In this document: positions 22,759 to 30,490 of the stretch, in pieces
How the letters are laid out: the number at the start of each line of letters is the position of its first letter
How positions within the stretch are numbered: the stretch's first letter is position 1
From: a virus
Virus record (IMG/VR): IMGVR_UViG_3300040801_006085
Coordinates: 1-37,766 of that record
Length of the DNA stretch: 37,766 nucleotides
Reading direction: 5' to 3' (one strand)
The notes under the pieces: generated by a model
Told to the model about the DNA's origin: nothing
Seen by the model: only the letters and a program-made list of their open reading frames with translations
Database searches by the model: none
Program-made: the position numbers and the translations under genes

Positions 22759-23179
22759 GCTCATCCTCGAGGAGGCGCGCTCGTGGATCGGTACGCCATA
22801 CCATCACCAAGCCTCGGCCAAGGGCATCGGCTGCGACTGCGTCGGCTTGGTGCGCGGTATCTGGCGCGAGCTCACGGGCGCCGATCCTCTGCCGTCTCCG
22901 CCGGCCTACGCGGCCGATTGGGGCGAGGCGGCCGACAATACCCGCATCCTCGAGCTCGGCCGCGAGCTCATGCTTCCGCGGCCGGCGATCGATGCCGAGC
23001 CAGGAGACGTGCTCGCGATGGCGCTGCGATCAAATCGCCGGGCACGTCATGTGCTCATCCTCGGTGAGCACGGCTCGGTCGTTCATGCGCTGAATGGCGC
23101 AGGGGTGGTCGAGGTTCCCTTTGCCGGATCGATCCGCTCGCGGATCGTTGCGGCTTTTTCGTTTCCTTTCGTGGAGTAG
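22730..23179 (+). CDS. NlpC/P60 cell-wall peptidase, GTA gp14-like
   Basis: This 149-residue peptidase starts at ATG 22730, inside the end of the DUF2163 gene. The core shows SWIGTPYHHQASAKGIGCDC (catalytic Cys in DCVGL), a His-containing strand RRARHVLILGEHGS and a second HALNG segment. In tail tips such enzymes open the peptidoglycan during DNA delivery. The gene order DUF2460-DUF2163-peptidase-hub matches that of GTAs. Confidence 0.93.
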   Translation: MAAVISVRRELILEEARSWIGTPYHHQASAKGIGCDCVGLVRGIWRELTGADPLPSPPAYAADWGEAADNTRILELGRELMLPRPAIDAEPGDVLAMALRSNRRARHVLILGEHGSVVHALNGAGVVEVPFAGSIRSRIVAAFSFPFVE

Positions 23180-23185
23180 CGTTCA

Positions 23186-26100
23186 ATGGCACAGGCTGCG
23201 GCAGCGACCATCGCCTTCGTGGGCAACAATGCGAGCACCATCGCGGCCGTTGCCGCTACCGCTGCGGCCGCCGGCAGCTACGCGGCCGCGAGCTCGGTAA
23301 GAGCGCCTGGCGCTGGTGATGGGCCGAGGCTCGAGAACCTCGAGGTTATGACCTCGAAGGAAGGCGCGCCGCTTCCGCGTGCCTACGGCTCGGTGCGGAT
23401 CGGCGGGCAGGTGATCTGGGCGACCCGTCTTGAGGAGGTTGCCGAGGAGGTTGCCGCCGAGGGTGGGGGCGGCGGCAAGGGCGGTGGTGCATCGAGCGGC
23501 TCCTCTTCGACCCGGTACAGCTACTTTGCGAACTTCGCGGTCGCGCTCTGCGAGGGCGAGATCGGATCGATCGGTCGTATCTGGGCCGATACGGTGGAGC
23601 TCGACCAGACCGAAGTCACCATGCGCGTCTATCGCGGTACGGAGGAGCAGGACGTAGACCCGTTGATCGCTGCGAAGTCGGGGGGCCAGGCGCCGGCCTA
23701 TCGCGGCACGGCTTATGTTGTCTTCGAGCGCCTGCCGCTTGCCGAGTTCGGAAACAGGATCCCGCAACTATCCTTCGAGGTTATCAAGCCGGTGATCGGC
23801 GAGACCGAGCGGCTGGTGCGCGGCGTGGACATTATTCCGGGCTCCACCGAGTTCGGTTACGACCCGCAGGTAGTGGAGCAGACGGAGCTTTCATCGGCGG
23901 GCGAGGTGATCCGCCTGCGCACCGAGAACTCGCACAATCTTACGGGCGAGTCGGACTTCGTGAAGGCGATCGACCAGCTCGAGGCGACGTGCCCGAACGT
24001 GCGCACCATCGCGCTCGTGGTGGCCTGGTTCGGCACCGACCTCCGGTGCGGCGAGTGCGAGGTGAAGCCGGGCGTTGAGGTGCGCGGCAAGGCAACCCGC
24101 CCGCATGGCTGGCGGGTGGCGGGGCAGACCCGCGAGACCGCGTACCTCGTCACCGAGGCAGCGCTCGAGGGCCGGCGCTTTCCTGCCTATGGCGGCGCAC
24201 CGAATGACGCCTCGGTCGTGCGCTGCCTCGAGTTCCTCAAGGCGCGCGGCTTCAAGGTGATGCTCTATCCCTTCATCCTCATGGACGTGCCGGCGAACAA
24301 CGTCCTGCCCGACCCTTATGGCGGCGGCTCCCAGGGCGCCTACCCGTGGCGCGGCCGCATCACCCTATCGGTGGCGCCGGGCCTTCCCGGCTCGCCCGAT
24401 AAAACGCCGGCCGCGGCTGCCGAGATCGCGGCCTTCACCGGCGGCGCGGTCTGGTCCGATTTCGGCACCGATGCCGATGGCGTGACCTACGCCGGGCCTG
24501 CGGATGACTGGTCGTTCTCGCGCTTCATCCTGCACCTTGCCAAGCTCGGGCAGCTCGCCGGCGGTGTCGATTACTTCCTGGTGGGATCGGAAATGGTGCA
24601 GATGACCGCTGCGCGCGATGCTCTTGGATCCTATCCGTTCGCGGACGAGCTGGTGCGGCTCATCGGCGAGGCGCGCAACCTTCTGCCCTCCGCCGAGATC
24701 TCCTATGCCGCCGACTGGTCCGAGTACCATTCGCACCGCACCGACGACGGTGTCTGGTTCCACCTCGACGCGGTGTGGGATGCCGCGGACTTCGTGGCGA
24801 TCGACAATTACCTTCCGCTCTCGGACTGGCGCGATGGCTCGGCGCATCTTGATTTCCAGGCGGGTTATTCTTCGATCTACTCGCTCGACTACCTCAAATC
24901 GCAAATCGAGGGCGGAGAGTTCTTCGATTACTTCTATGCGGATCGCGAGGCGCGGTCGGCGCAGAACCGGACGCCGATCATCGACAGCGCGCACGGCGAG
25001 CATTGGGTTTATGGTAACAAGAACCTGCGCGGATGGTGGCAGAACCCGCACCACAACAGGCCGGGCGGTGTGCGAAGCGGCACCTCGACCTCCTGGACGC
25101 CGGAAGGCAAGCGCATTGTCTTCTCCGAGTTCGGCGTTGCGGCGGTGGATAAGGCCACCAACGCGCCGAACCTCTTTCCCGACCCGAAGAGCTCCGAGGC
25201 GGCGCTGCCGCCCTATTCGAGCGGCGGCCGGGACGACATGGTGCAGCGGCGTGCCATCCGAGCCTTTCTCGAGTATTGGAGCGACGAAGCCAACAATCCG
25301 GCATCCTCCGTCTACGGTGGGCGGATGATCGACACCGAGGCGCTGTGCCTCTGGTCGTGGGATGCGCGCCCGTTCCCGACATTCCCGCAGGACGAGCACC
25401 TCTGGGCCGATGCTGGCAACTGGCGGCTGGGGCATTGGATCTCGGCGCGTCTCGGCACGGTATGGGCCGGCGCCGTGGCGGCGGAGCTCTGCGAGGCGGC
25501 CGGCGTTGTGCACTACGACATGAGTGATGCGCTCGGTTCGGTGGATGGCTTTGTCATCGACCGGATCATGTCGGCGCGAAAGGCTCTCGAGCCGCTCGAG
25601 GGCGCGCTCTTTCTCGACTTCTTCGAGAGTGGCGGCGAGATCCGCGCGGCCTCGAAGAGGAGCGTGCCTGCGCCGGTCGGGCTTGACGACGATCGCCTGG
25701 CGCCGGGCGGCGATGGCGGTGCGGTCCAGCTCGAGCGGGCGCAGGAAACAGAGATGCCGGCGCGAGTGCTGTTCCGGTATCAGGGCATCGATACCGCCTA
25801 TCGGGCCTCGGCTACCGGCGCGAGCCGCTTCTCGGTCAGCACAAAGAGTGTTGACGAGCGATCCTATTCGATCGTGCTGGACAGCGGTCGCGCTCAGGTT
25901 GCCGCCGAGGCTCTCCTCTTCGATCAATGGGCGGGCATCGAGGGGCTCTCGGCCGGTACGCTCTGGTCGAGCCTGGATCTCGAGCCGGGCGATGCGGTCC
26001 GCTATCGCGGCCGCGAGTATCGCCTCGAGGAGGTGGTGCGCGCCGATCGCCGCGTCGAGATCAGCGGCCGGAGCTTCGACCGCTCGGTCTTCTCGGCCGG

Positions 26101-27073
26101 GGTGACGGCATCGCGCCAAGCGGAAACCGGCGACCGGGCGGTGAAAGTCGCACCGCTCGCTGTCTTCGCGGATCTCCCTCTTCTGGCCGCCGGGCTCGAT
26201 GACTGGCGAGGCTATGTGGCGGCAACGGCTACGCCGTGGCCGGGCGGGGTGGCGGTCTTCCGCTCGCCGACCGATGGCGGCTATGCGCTGAACGCCGCCC
26301 TGGCTTCGCCGGCCTCGATCGGCGAGCTGACGCGCGACCTCGCGCCCGGCGTGATGAACTACATCGATCGCGGATCCGCGCTCGAGGTGGAGCTCTATTC
26401 GGGCGAGCTCCAATCGGTGAGCCGGGAGGCGTTCCTCGCTGGCAGCCAGGCGCTCGCGGTGCAGCACGCCTCGGGCGAGTGGGAGATTGTGCTTGCCGAG
26501 ATCGCCGAGCTCGTCGCCGAGCGCACCTACAGGCTTACCGGCCTCATGCGTGGCCAGCTCGGGACCGAGCTCTTCCGAGGGGCGAGCACGGGCGCGCGCG
26601 TGATCGTTCTCGGGCCGGCCTTGCGGCAGGTGTCCATGACGCCGGGGGAGATCGGCCGCAGCTTCTACTACCGCACCGGGCCGGCGGGCATCTCGATCGG
26701 CGATGACCGCTATAGCACGCGGCAAGTCACTTTCCGCGGCGTCGGTCGCCGCCCCTATTCGGTCGCACACCTGCGCGCTCGCCGAAGCGGCGGAGATCAC
26801 ATCGTCTCATGGGTGCGCCGTACCCGGATCGAGGGGGATAGCTGGGAAGGCGTCGACGTTCCGCTTGGTGAGGAGCTCGAGCTCTATGTCCTCGAGGTTC
26901 GGGTGGCCGGCGAGCTCAAGCGCACCGCCGAGGCCGCTGCGCCCGACTTTCTCTATTCGGCCGCGATGAAGGCGGCGGATGGATACACCGGCACCGAGGA
27001 TCTCGAGGTGACGGTCTATCAGGTTTCACAAAGCTACGGGCGCGGAGCGCCGAGGAGTATCAATGTCACTTAG
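23186..27073 (+). CDS. Tail hub with GTA TIM-barrel domain (gp15-like)
   Basis: This 1295-residue protein is the largest tail component. An Ala-rich hydrophobic N-terminus (residues 1-40) leads into a baseplate region (KEGAPLPRAYGSVRIGGQVI). A TIM-barrel-like domain spans roughly residues 290-620, with VLRCLEFLKARGFKVMLYP-like strands, PAAAAEIAAFTGGAVW, FLVGSEMVQMT and EISYAADWSEYHSHRTDDG. A phage-tail_3-type C-terminal region follows, ending in LRARRSGGDHIVSWVRRTR and an FN3-like tail. It is the GTA gp15 (megatron) homologue, which may bind or cut cell-surface sugars. The last 11 bases overlap the next gene. Confidence 0.93.
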   Translation: MAQAAAATIAFVGNNASTIAAVAATAAAAGSYAAASSVRAPGAGDGPRLENLEVMTSKEGAPLPRAYGSVRIGGQVIWATRLEEVAEEVAAEGGGGGKGGGASSGSSSTRYSYFANFAVALCEGEIGSIGRIWADTVELDQTEVTMRVYRGTEEQDVDPLIAAKSGGQAPAYRGTAYVVFERLPLAEFGNRIPQLSFEVIKPVIGETERLVRGVDIIPGSTEFGYDPQVVEQTELSSAGEVIRLRTENSHNLTGESDFVKAIDQLEATCPNVRTIALVVAWFGTDLRCGECEVKPGVEVRGKATRPHGWRVAGQTRETAYLVTEAALEGRRFPAYGGAPNDASVVRCLEFLKARGFKVMLYPFILMDVPANNVLPDPYGGGSQGAYPWRGRITLSVAPGLPGSPDKTPAAAAEIAAFTGGAVWSDFGTDADGVTYAGPADDWSFSRFILHLAKLGQLAGGVDYFLVGSEMVQMTAARDALGSYPFADELVRLIGEARNLLPSAEISYAADWSEYHSHRTDDGVWFHLDAVWDAADFVAIDNYLPLSDWRDGSAHLDFQAGYSSIYSLDYLKSQIEGGEFFDYFYADREARSAQNRTPIIDSAHGEHWVYGNKNLRGWWQNPHHNRPGGVRSGTSTSWTPEGKRIVFSEFGVAAVDKATNAPNLFPDPKSSEAALPPYSSGGRDDMVQRRAIRAFLEYWSDEANNPASSVYGGRMIDTEALCLWSWDARPFPTFPQDEHLWADAGNWRLGHWISARLGTVWAGAVAAELCEAAGVVHYDMSDALGSVDGFVIDRIMSARKALEPLEGALFLDFFESGGEIRAASKRSVPAPVGLDDDRLAPGGDGGAVQLERAQETEMPARVLFRYQGIDTAYRASATGASRFSVSTKSVDERSYSIVLDSGRAQVAAEALLFDQWAGIEGLSAGTLWSSLDLEPGDAVRYRGREYRLEEVVRADRRVEISGRSFDRSVFSAGVTASRQAETGDRAVKVAPLAVFADLPLLAAGLDDWRGYVAATATPWPGGVAVFRSPTDGGYALNAALASPASIGELTRDLAPGVMNYIDRGSALEVELYSGELQSVSREAFLAGSQALAVQHASGEWEIVLAEIAELVAERTYRLTGLMRGQLGTELFRGASTGARVIVLGPALRQVSMTPGEIGRSFYYRTGPAGISIGDDRYSTRQVTFRGVGRRPYSVAHLRARRSGGDHIVSWVRRTRIEGDSWEGVDVPLGEELELYVLEVRVAGELKRTAEAAAPDFLYSAAMKAADGYTGTEDLEVTVYQVSQSYGRGAPRSINVT

Positions 27074-27752
27074 TCCAAAGCTCGGCGTTCCGCTGATCGA
27101 GGCCAGCCAGGCGCAGAAGCACGCAACCCATAACGAAGGCGTGCTCATGCTCGAGGCGCTGCTTTCGGCCGTTGTTCTCGCATCCGACCTTACCATCCCG
27201 CCGGCCTCGCCAGAGGAGGGCGATCTCTACATCGTGCCCGCGGGCGCCTCGGGTTTGTGGCAGGGCGAGGCAGGAAGGCTCGCCCTGTTTCTCGGCGGCG
27301 CCTGGAGCTTCACTGACGCTGCGGCCGGCTTCGAGGCATTCGATGCTACCAGCGGCAATCGCCTGCAGTTCCTCGGCGGCATGTGGCGCGTCACGGCGAG
27401 CTACGGCGCCGCCGGCGCAAGGTCGGCAAACCGCACGATCGAAGCCGAGGTCGCCCTCTCCGGCGCGAGCGTGGCGACCGGCATGAGCTTTCCCGACCGA
27501 TCGATCATGAAGGCGGTATCGGTGGAGGTGCTCGAGGAGATCACCGGCGCGGACAGCTATGATTGCGGGATCGCCGGCGAGGCCGACAAGTTCGGCGGCA
27601 CCCTCGGCATTGATGAGGGCTCGCGCAACGTCGGCGTGATCGGGCCGGTCGCGATCTATCAGGACACCGAGATCATTCTCACCGCGAACGGCGGCAGCTT
27701 CACGGGCGGCAGGGTGAGGCTCGCCATGCACTTCGAGGAGTTCGACGTCTGA
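27063..27752 (+). CDS. DUF2793 tail/fibre-tip protein
   Basis: This 229-residue protein carries the DUF2793 signature: KLGVPLIEASQAQKHATHNE, then a GDLYIVPAGASGLWQGEAGR strand and LALFLGGAWSFTDA. The second half is a jelly-roll-like repeat of short strands. DUF2793 proteins usually follow the GTA-type tip and are thought to be part of the receptor-binding apparatus. Confidence 0.88.
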   Translation: MSLSPKLGVPLIEASQAQKHATHNEGVLMLEALLSAVVLASDLTIPPASPEEGDLYIVPAGASGLWQGEAGRLALFLGGAWSFTDAAAGFEAFDATSGNRLQFLGGMWRVTASYGAAGARSANRTIEAEVALSGASVATGMSFPDRSIMKAVSVEVLEEITGADSYDCGIAGEADKFGGTLGIDEGSRNVGVIGPVAIYQDTEIILTANGGSFTGGRVRLAMHFEEFDV

Positions 27753-27756
27753 GGCC

Positions 27757-28404
27757 GTGCCCCTGGAAACTCAGACAATCGGTAAGGCGACCCTCTATCG
27801 GGCCGATTGCCGCGAAGTGCTTCCAATCGTGCAGCACAAAGATCAAGCGATCCTCACCGACCCGCCCTACGGCATCAATATCGCCAAGTTCGGCGGAACT
27901 CGACTGCAGCCTGCGGGCGCTCCTCGGAAGGACTGGGACAGGCCGGTGGCCGATGTTGTGCTCGGCCTTCCCGGCATCGCCCCTGCTATTATTTGGGGTG
28001 GGAACTATTACTCGCTCCCTCCGACCCGCGGCTTCCTGGTCTGGCATAAGCCCTACGCTTTGCCGTCTATGGCCGATTGCGAGCTCGCGTGGACGCCCTG
28101 GGATCGGAACGCGCGCCTTCTGACATTCGACGTTGGTAAGGCGAAGCGTGAGCGAGTTGAGCGCGAGGGCGCGATGGGGCCGGTTCGGCACCCAACACAA
28201 AAGCCAGTACGGGTTTTCGATTGGTCGGCGGACCAATTCGAGCGCCTGCCTGCGATCCTCGACCCTTTTATGGGAACGGGGACCGCTGGCGTTGTCGCGT
28301 CACGGCGCGGCGTGCCCTTCATCGGGTGCGAGATGGACGCGGAGTATTTCGATATGGCCTGCAAGAGGCTCGAAGAGGAGGAGATGAGCGGAACACTCAT
28401 CTAG
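27757..28404 (+). CDS. Beta-class amino-DNA methyltransferase (N6-A or N4-C)
   Basis: This 215-residue enzyme starts at GTG 27757. Motif IV DPPYGINIAKF lies near the N-terminus and motif I DPFMGTGTAGVVA near the C-terminus, the order of the beta class, with HPTQKP before motif I as in CcrM-type enzymes. It is short for a full enzyme, so target specificity may be limited. No restriction partner is seen. It lies between the tail genes and the lysis cassette in the late region, so it would modify DNA late in infection. The class is firm; the recognition sequence is unknown. Confidence 0.92.
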   Translation: MPLETQTIGKATLYRADCREVLPIVQHKDQAILTDPPYGINIAKFGGTRLQPAGAPRKDWDRPVADVVLGLPGIAPAIIWGGNYYSLPPTRGFLVWHKPYALPSMADCELAWTPWDRNARLLTFDVGKAKRERVEREGAMGPVRHPTQKPVRVFDWSADQFERLPAILDPFMGTGTAGVVASRRGVPFIGCEMDAEYFDMACKRLEEEEMSGTLI

Positions 28405-28412
28405 CGTGATTT

Positions 28413-28877
28413 ATGGCGAACCATTTCACCGAGGAGGCGCTCGCGCTTCTGAAGGATCTCGAGGGCTTCAAGGCGGAGCCGTATCTGTGCTCGGGCAACG
28501 TCCTCACCATCGGCTACGGCCACACCTCGAAGGCGGGGCTTCCCTTCGTGGTGGAGGGCATGCGGCTCACCGAGCCGGAGGCAGAGGGCATCCTCCTGCG
28601 CGATCTTCTCACCTTTGAGGACGCCGTGCGGAGGCTCGTGCGGGCGCGCCTGACGGACACCGAGTTCTCGGCTTGCGTTATTCTCTGCTTCAATATCGGC
28701 GAGGGCAATTTCGGATCCTCGACCATGCTCAGGCGCCTTAATGCCGGCGATCGCGAGGGCGCGCTCGAGGCGTGGGGGTGGTGGACGTATGCGGACGGCG
28801 AGCACGTTCCCGGTCTTGCCACAAGGCGAGCGCGCGAGATCGCCCTTTTCCGCGGCCGTGCGGATCCCGGCTCATGA
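28413..28877 (+). CDS. Endolysin, GH24 lysozyme
   Basis: This 154-residue peptidoglycan muramidase has the catalytic pattern E-8-[D/C]-5-T: E17 in DLEGF, C26 in PYLCS and T32 in LTIGYGHT. The rest (SACVILCFNIGEGNFGSSTM, RRLNAGDREGALEAWGWWTY) is typical of T4/P22-like lysozymes. There is no signal peptide or N-terminal anchor, so it should need a holin for release. It is coupled to Rz by ATGA. Confidence 0.95.
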   Translation: MANHFTEEALALLKDLEGFKAEPYLCSGNVLTIGYGHTSKAGLPFVVEGMRLTEPEAEGILLRDLLTFEDAVRRLVRARLTDTEFSACVILCFNIGEGNFGSSTMLRRLNAGDREGALEAWGWWTYADGEHVPGLATRRAREIALFRGRADPGS

Positions 28878-29521
28878 TCGGCCGCGCGATCCGGCGCCGG
28901 CTGCCGATGAATTTCAGGGCGCACGCCGAGCTGGCCGCCCTTGTGCTGTTCGGCGTGATCTTCGCCGGCGTGGTGCACAAGGCCGACCAGGGCGGTTACA
29001 ACCGGGCGAAGGCCGAGGATCTTGCCGAGGTGCGGAAGTGGCGGGTTCGCTTCGAGACCCTCGAGGCACTCCGCGAGGCCGACTTCGAGGATTGGGAGCT
29101 CGAGCGGGCTGCGATCCGCCGGCGCGGCGACGATGCCCTCGAGGAGCTCGGCGAGCTCAACCTGAAAGCGATGCTTGAAAATGATCCGACACCTGATTGT
29201 CCTACTTGGCGCGTGTCTCGTCGCGAGCTGCTCCACGCGAGAGCCGTTGCAAATGCCGCAGTCGCGGCCGAGCTGCCCGATGCCGAGGCCGGACCTTATG
29301 CTGAGGCTGCCGCCGATACCGGAGCCGATGCCGGCGCCTGGATCGAGCGAGAATGGCTCGACCCGGACGACCTCGTCCGTTTGATTTCGCAGGGCTACAG
29401 AAGGGAAGCTCAATGCATGAGGAAGCTCCACGAATTGCAGGACGTGGTCCGCCGAGGACGCGCCGTTTATTCGGCCGAGGCGGAGACAAGGTTACGGTCT
29501 GGGATGACCTCAAGGGACTGA
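28874..29521 (+). CDS. Rz-like inner-membrane spanin
   Basis: This 215-residue protein starts in the endolysin stop. One membrane span near the N-terminus (ELAALVLFGVIFAGVVHKAD, about residues 18-37) is followed by a long charged coiled coil (AEDLAEVRKWRVRFETLEAL and on). This topology fits an i-spanin that fuses the inner and outer membranes at lysis. Its partner lipoprotein is encoded entirely inside it in another frame (29181-29384). The C-terminal 60 residues are acidic and Ala-rich; a shorter functional protein is possible. Confidence 0.8.
   Translation: MIGRAIRRRLPMNFRAHAELAALVLFGVIFAGVVHKADQGGYNRAKAEDLAEVRKWRVRFETLEALREADFEDWELERAAIRRRGDDALEELGELNLKAMLENDPTPDCPTWRVSRRELLHARAVANAAVAAELPDAEAGPYAEAAADTGADAGAWIEREWLDPDDLVRLISQGYRREAQCMRKLHELQDVVRRGRAVYSAEAETRLRSGMTSRD
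29181..29384 (+). CDS. Rz1-like outer-membrane spanin lipoprotein, nested in Rz
   Basis: This 67-residue ORF lies within Rz in a different frame. It has a short signal peptide MIRHLIVLLGACLVASC with lipobox LVASC (residues 13-17, lipid-modified C17) and a Pro-rich mature part (RPDLMLRLPPIPEPMPAPGS), exactly the Rz1 design. The start is ATG 29181, with an alternative TTG at 29175. The ribosome site is weak, as is common for nested Rz1 genes. Confidence 0.85.
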   Translation: MIRHLIVLLGACLVASCSTREPLQMPQSRPSCPMPRPDLMLRLPPIPEPMPAPGSSENGSTRTTSSV

Positions 29522-30135
29522 GCTTCGCGATCTTCGGCTCGGCTTCGATCGCGGGATCGGCCGGCGCCTTCGTGCAATGGTACGTGCACCGCGAGGATGT
29601 GGCCGAGGATCGGGATTTTTCGTTCATGGAGCGCCAGGCGCAGAGCGAGCTCGAGAACGCGGAGCGCTGGCAGGCGCGCGCGATCGATTGCGAGGCTCGA
29701 GGCCGGCTTCTGAGCGAGGAGAACGTTCGGCTGATCCTACAAGCCTCGAAGGGGACGCCGCCCGAGAAGGTGCTTCGCGCAGTCACCGAGGCCGACTTCG
29801 GTCATTCGATCGTGGTCCGACGGATGCCGAGCGGAACGCTTAGCGTTATCGGGGTGAGCCGCGGCATCGCCTACGACCTCTTGGGCTCGCCGCCCCACCT
29901 GTATCGTGGGGAGAGCCTCGAGGCCGTCTTCGGCTCGAAGGGGGCAAAGGCGTTCGCGGCGAGCACCGAGGCGGCCTTCGTGTCGGGCGGGCTCGAGGTG
30001 CAGGACGAGGTGAGCTCAACCCGCACCGGGCTCGCGGGCTATCTGACCGGGCGCAAGTACAGAGTGAACCTCGAGGGGCACGAGGCCAGCTTCATTATAG
30101 CGCAGCTCAGTTTTCGAGCTCGCAACCCGGAATAA
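29413..30135 (+). CDS. Membrane protein with PAS-like C-domain, candidate sensor holin
   Basis: This 240-residue protein starts at ATG 29413 after GAAGGGAAGC. The Arg-rich N-terminus (residues 1-35) precedes one span at about 36-58 (LSFAIFGSASIAGSAGAFVQ), predicting N-in/C-out. A coiled coil (about 60-110) then leads to a PAS-like domain (about 135-235) with SGTLSVIGVSRGIAYDLLGS, LYRGESLEAVFGSKG and GRKYRVNLEGHEASFI. The lysis cassette has no other holin candidate and the endolysin needs one. The topology and size resemble T4 holin T (one span, large periplasmic domain), so a holin with a sensing domain is possible. The span is clear; PAS and holin are inference. Confidence 0.6.
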   Translation: MHEEAPRIAGRGPPRTRRLFGRGGDKVTVWDDLKGLSFAIFGSASIAGSAGAFVQWYVHREDVAEDRDFSFMERQAQSELENAERWQARAIDCEARGRLLSEENVRLILQASKGTPPEKVLRAVTEADFGHSIVVRRMPSGTLSVIGVSRGIAYDLLGSPPHLYRGESLEAVFGSKGAKAFAASTEAAFVSGGLEVQDEVSSTRTGLAGYLTGRKYRVNLEGHEASFIIAQLSFRARNPE

Positions 30136-30144
30136 GGAACGATC

Positions 30145-30198
30145 CGCCGATTGCGATCGGCGATAAATCAGCGCGCAATGCTTACCGGCATTGCGCGC
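30145..30198. terminator. Two hairpins between the lysis and spike cassettes
   Basis: The first hairpin pairs CGCCGAT (30145-30151) with ATCGGCG (30156-30162). The second pairs GCGCGCAATGC (30171-30181) with GCATTGCGCGC (30188-30198), 11 perfect pairs around a 6-base loop. Neither is followed by a clear T-tract, so they may be Rho-linked ends, RNA-processing sites or mRNA stabilisers. They separate the late operon from the spike cassette, which starts 32 bases later with its own ribosome site (AAAGGAGAA). Confidence 0.55.
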
Positions 30199-30229
30199 CA
30201 TCTCTGCAAATCGTGAAAGGAGAACCTGA

Positions 30230-30490
30230 ATGTCCGATCTTAACACCTACCCGGTGGAGCCGGATAGTCCGCCCTCGCGCGCTATCGACATCACGCCGAA
30301 CGATAGCGATGACCTGACCTTCGTGATCCGGGGGCTGATGGTGGCGGAGGCCGGGAACGTGGCCGTTGAGACCGTTCTCGGCGATACGGTCACCCTGCCG
30401 GCGCTGCAGCCTGGGGCGCAGTATGCGATCCTCTGCCGGAAGGTTCTGGCGGCCGGCACGACCGCGACCGGGATCGTGGGGCTGGCATGA
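30230..30490 (+). CDS. Spike base protein, RCAP_rcc01079-like (prophage copy)
   Basis: This 86-residue protein has a strong ribosome site (AAAGGAGAACCTGA). The signature DLTFVIRGLMVAEAGNVAVE, GDTVTLPALQPGAQYAILCR and KVLAAGTTATGIVGL matches the small spike base family of Rhodobacter GTA head spikes. It is coupled to the large fibre gene by ATGA, the same order as in the GTA spike pair. A second copy lies outside the prophage at 34828. Confidence 0.85.
   Translation: MSDLNTYPVEPDSPPSRAIDITPNDSDDLTFVIRGLMVAEAGNVAVETVLGDTVTLPALQPGAQYAILCRKVLAAGTTATGIVGLA

Noticed and set aside
24365-26800. Long minus-strand ORF of 811 codons
   Set aside because: It is a shadow of the tail hub gene, with no recognisable domain and no ribosome site.
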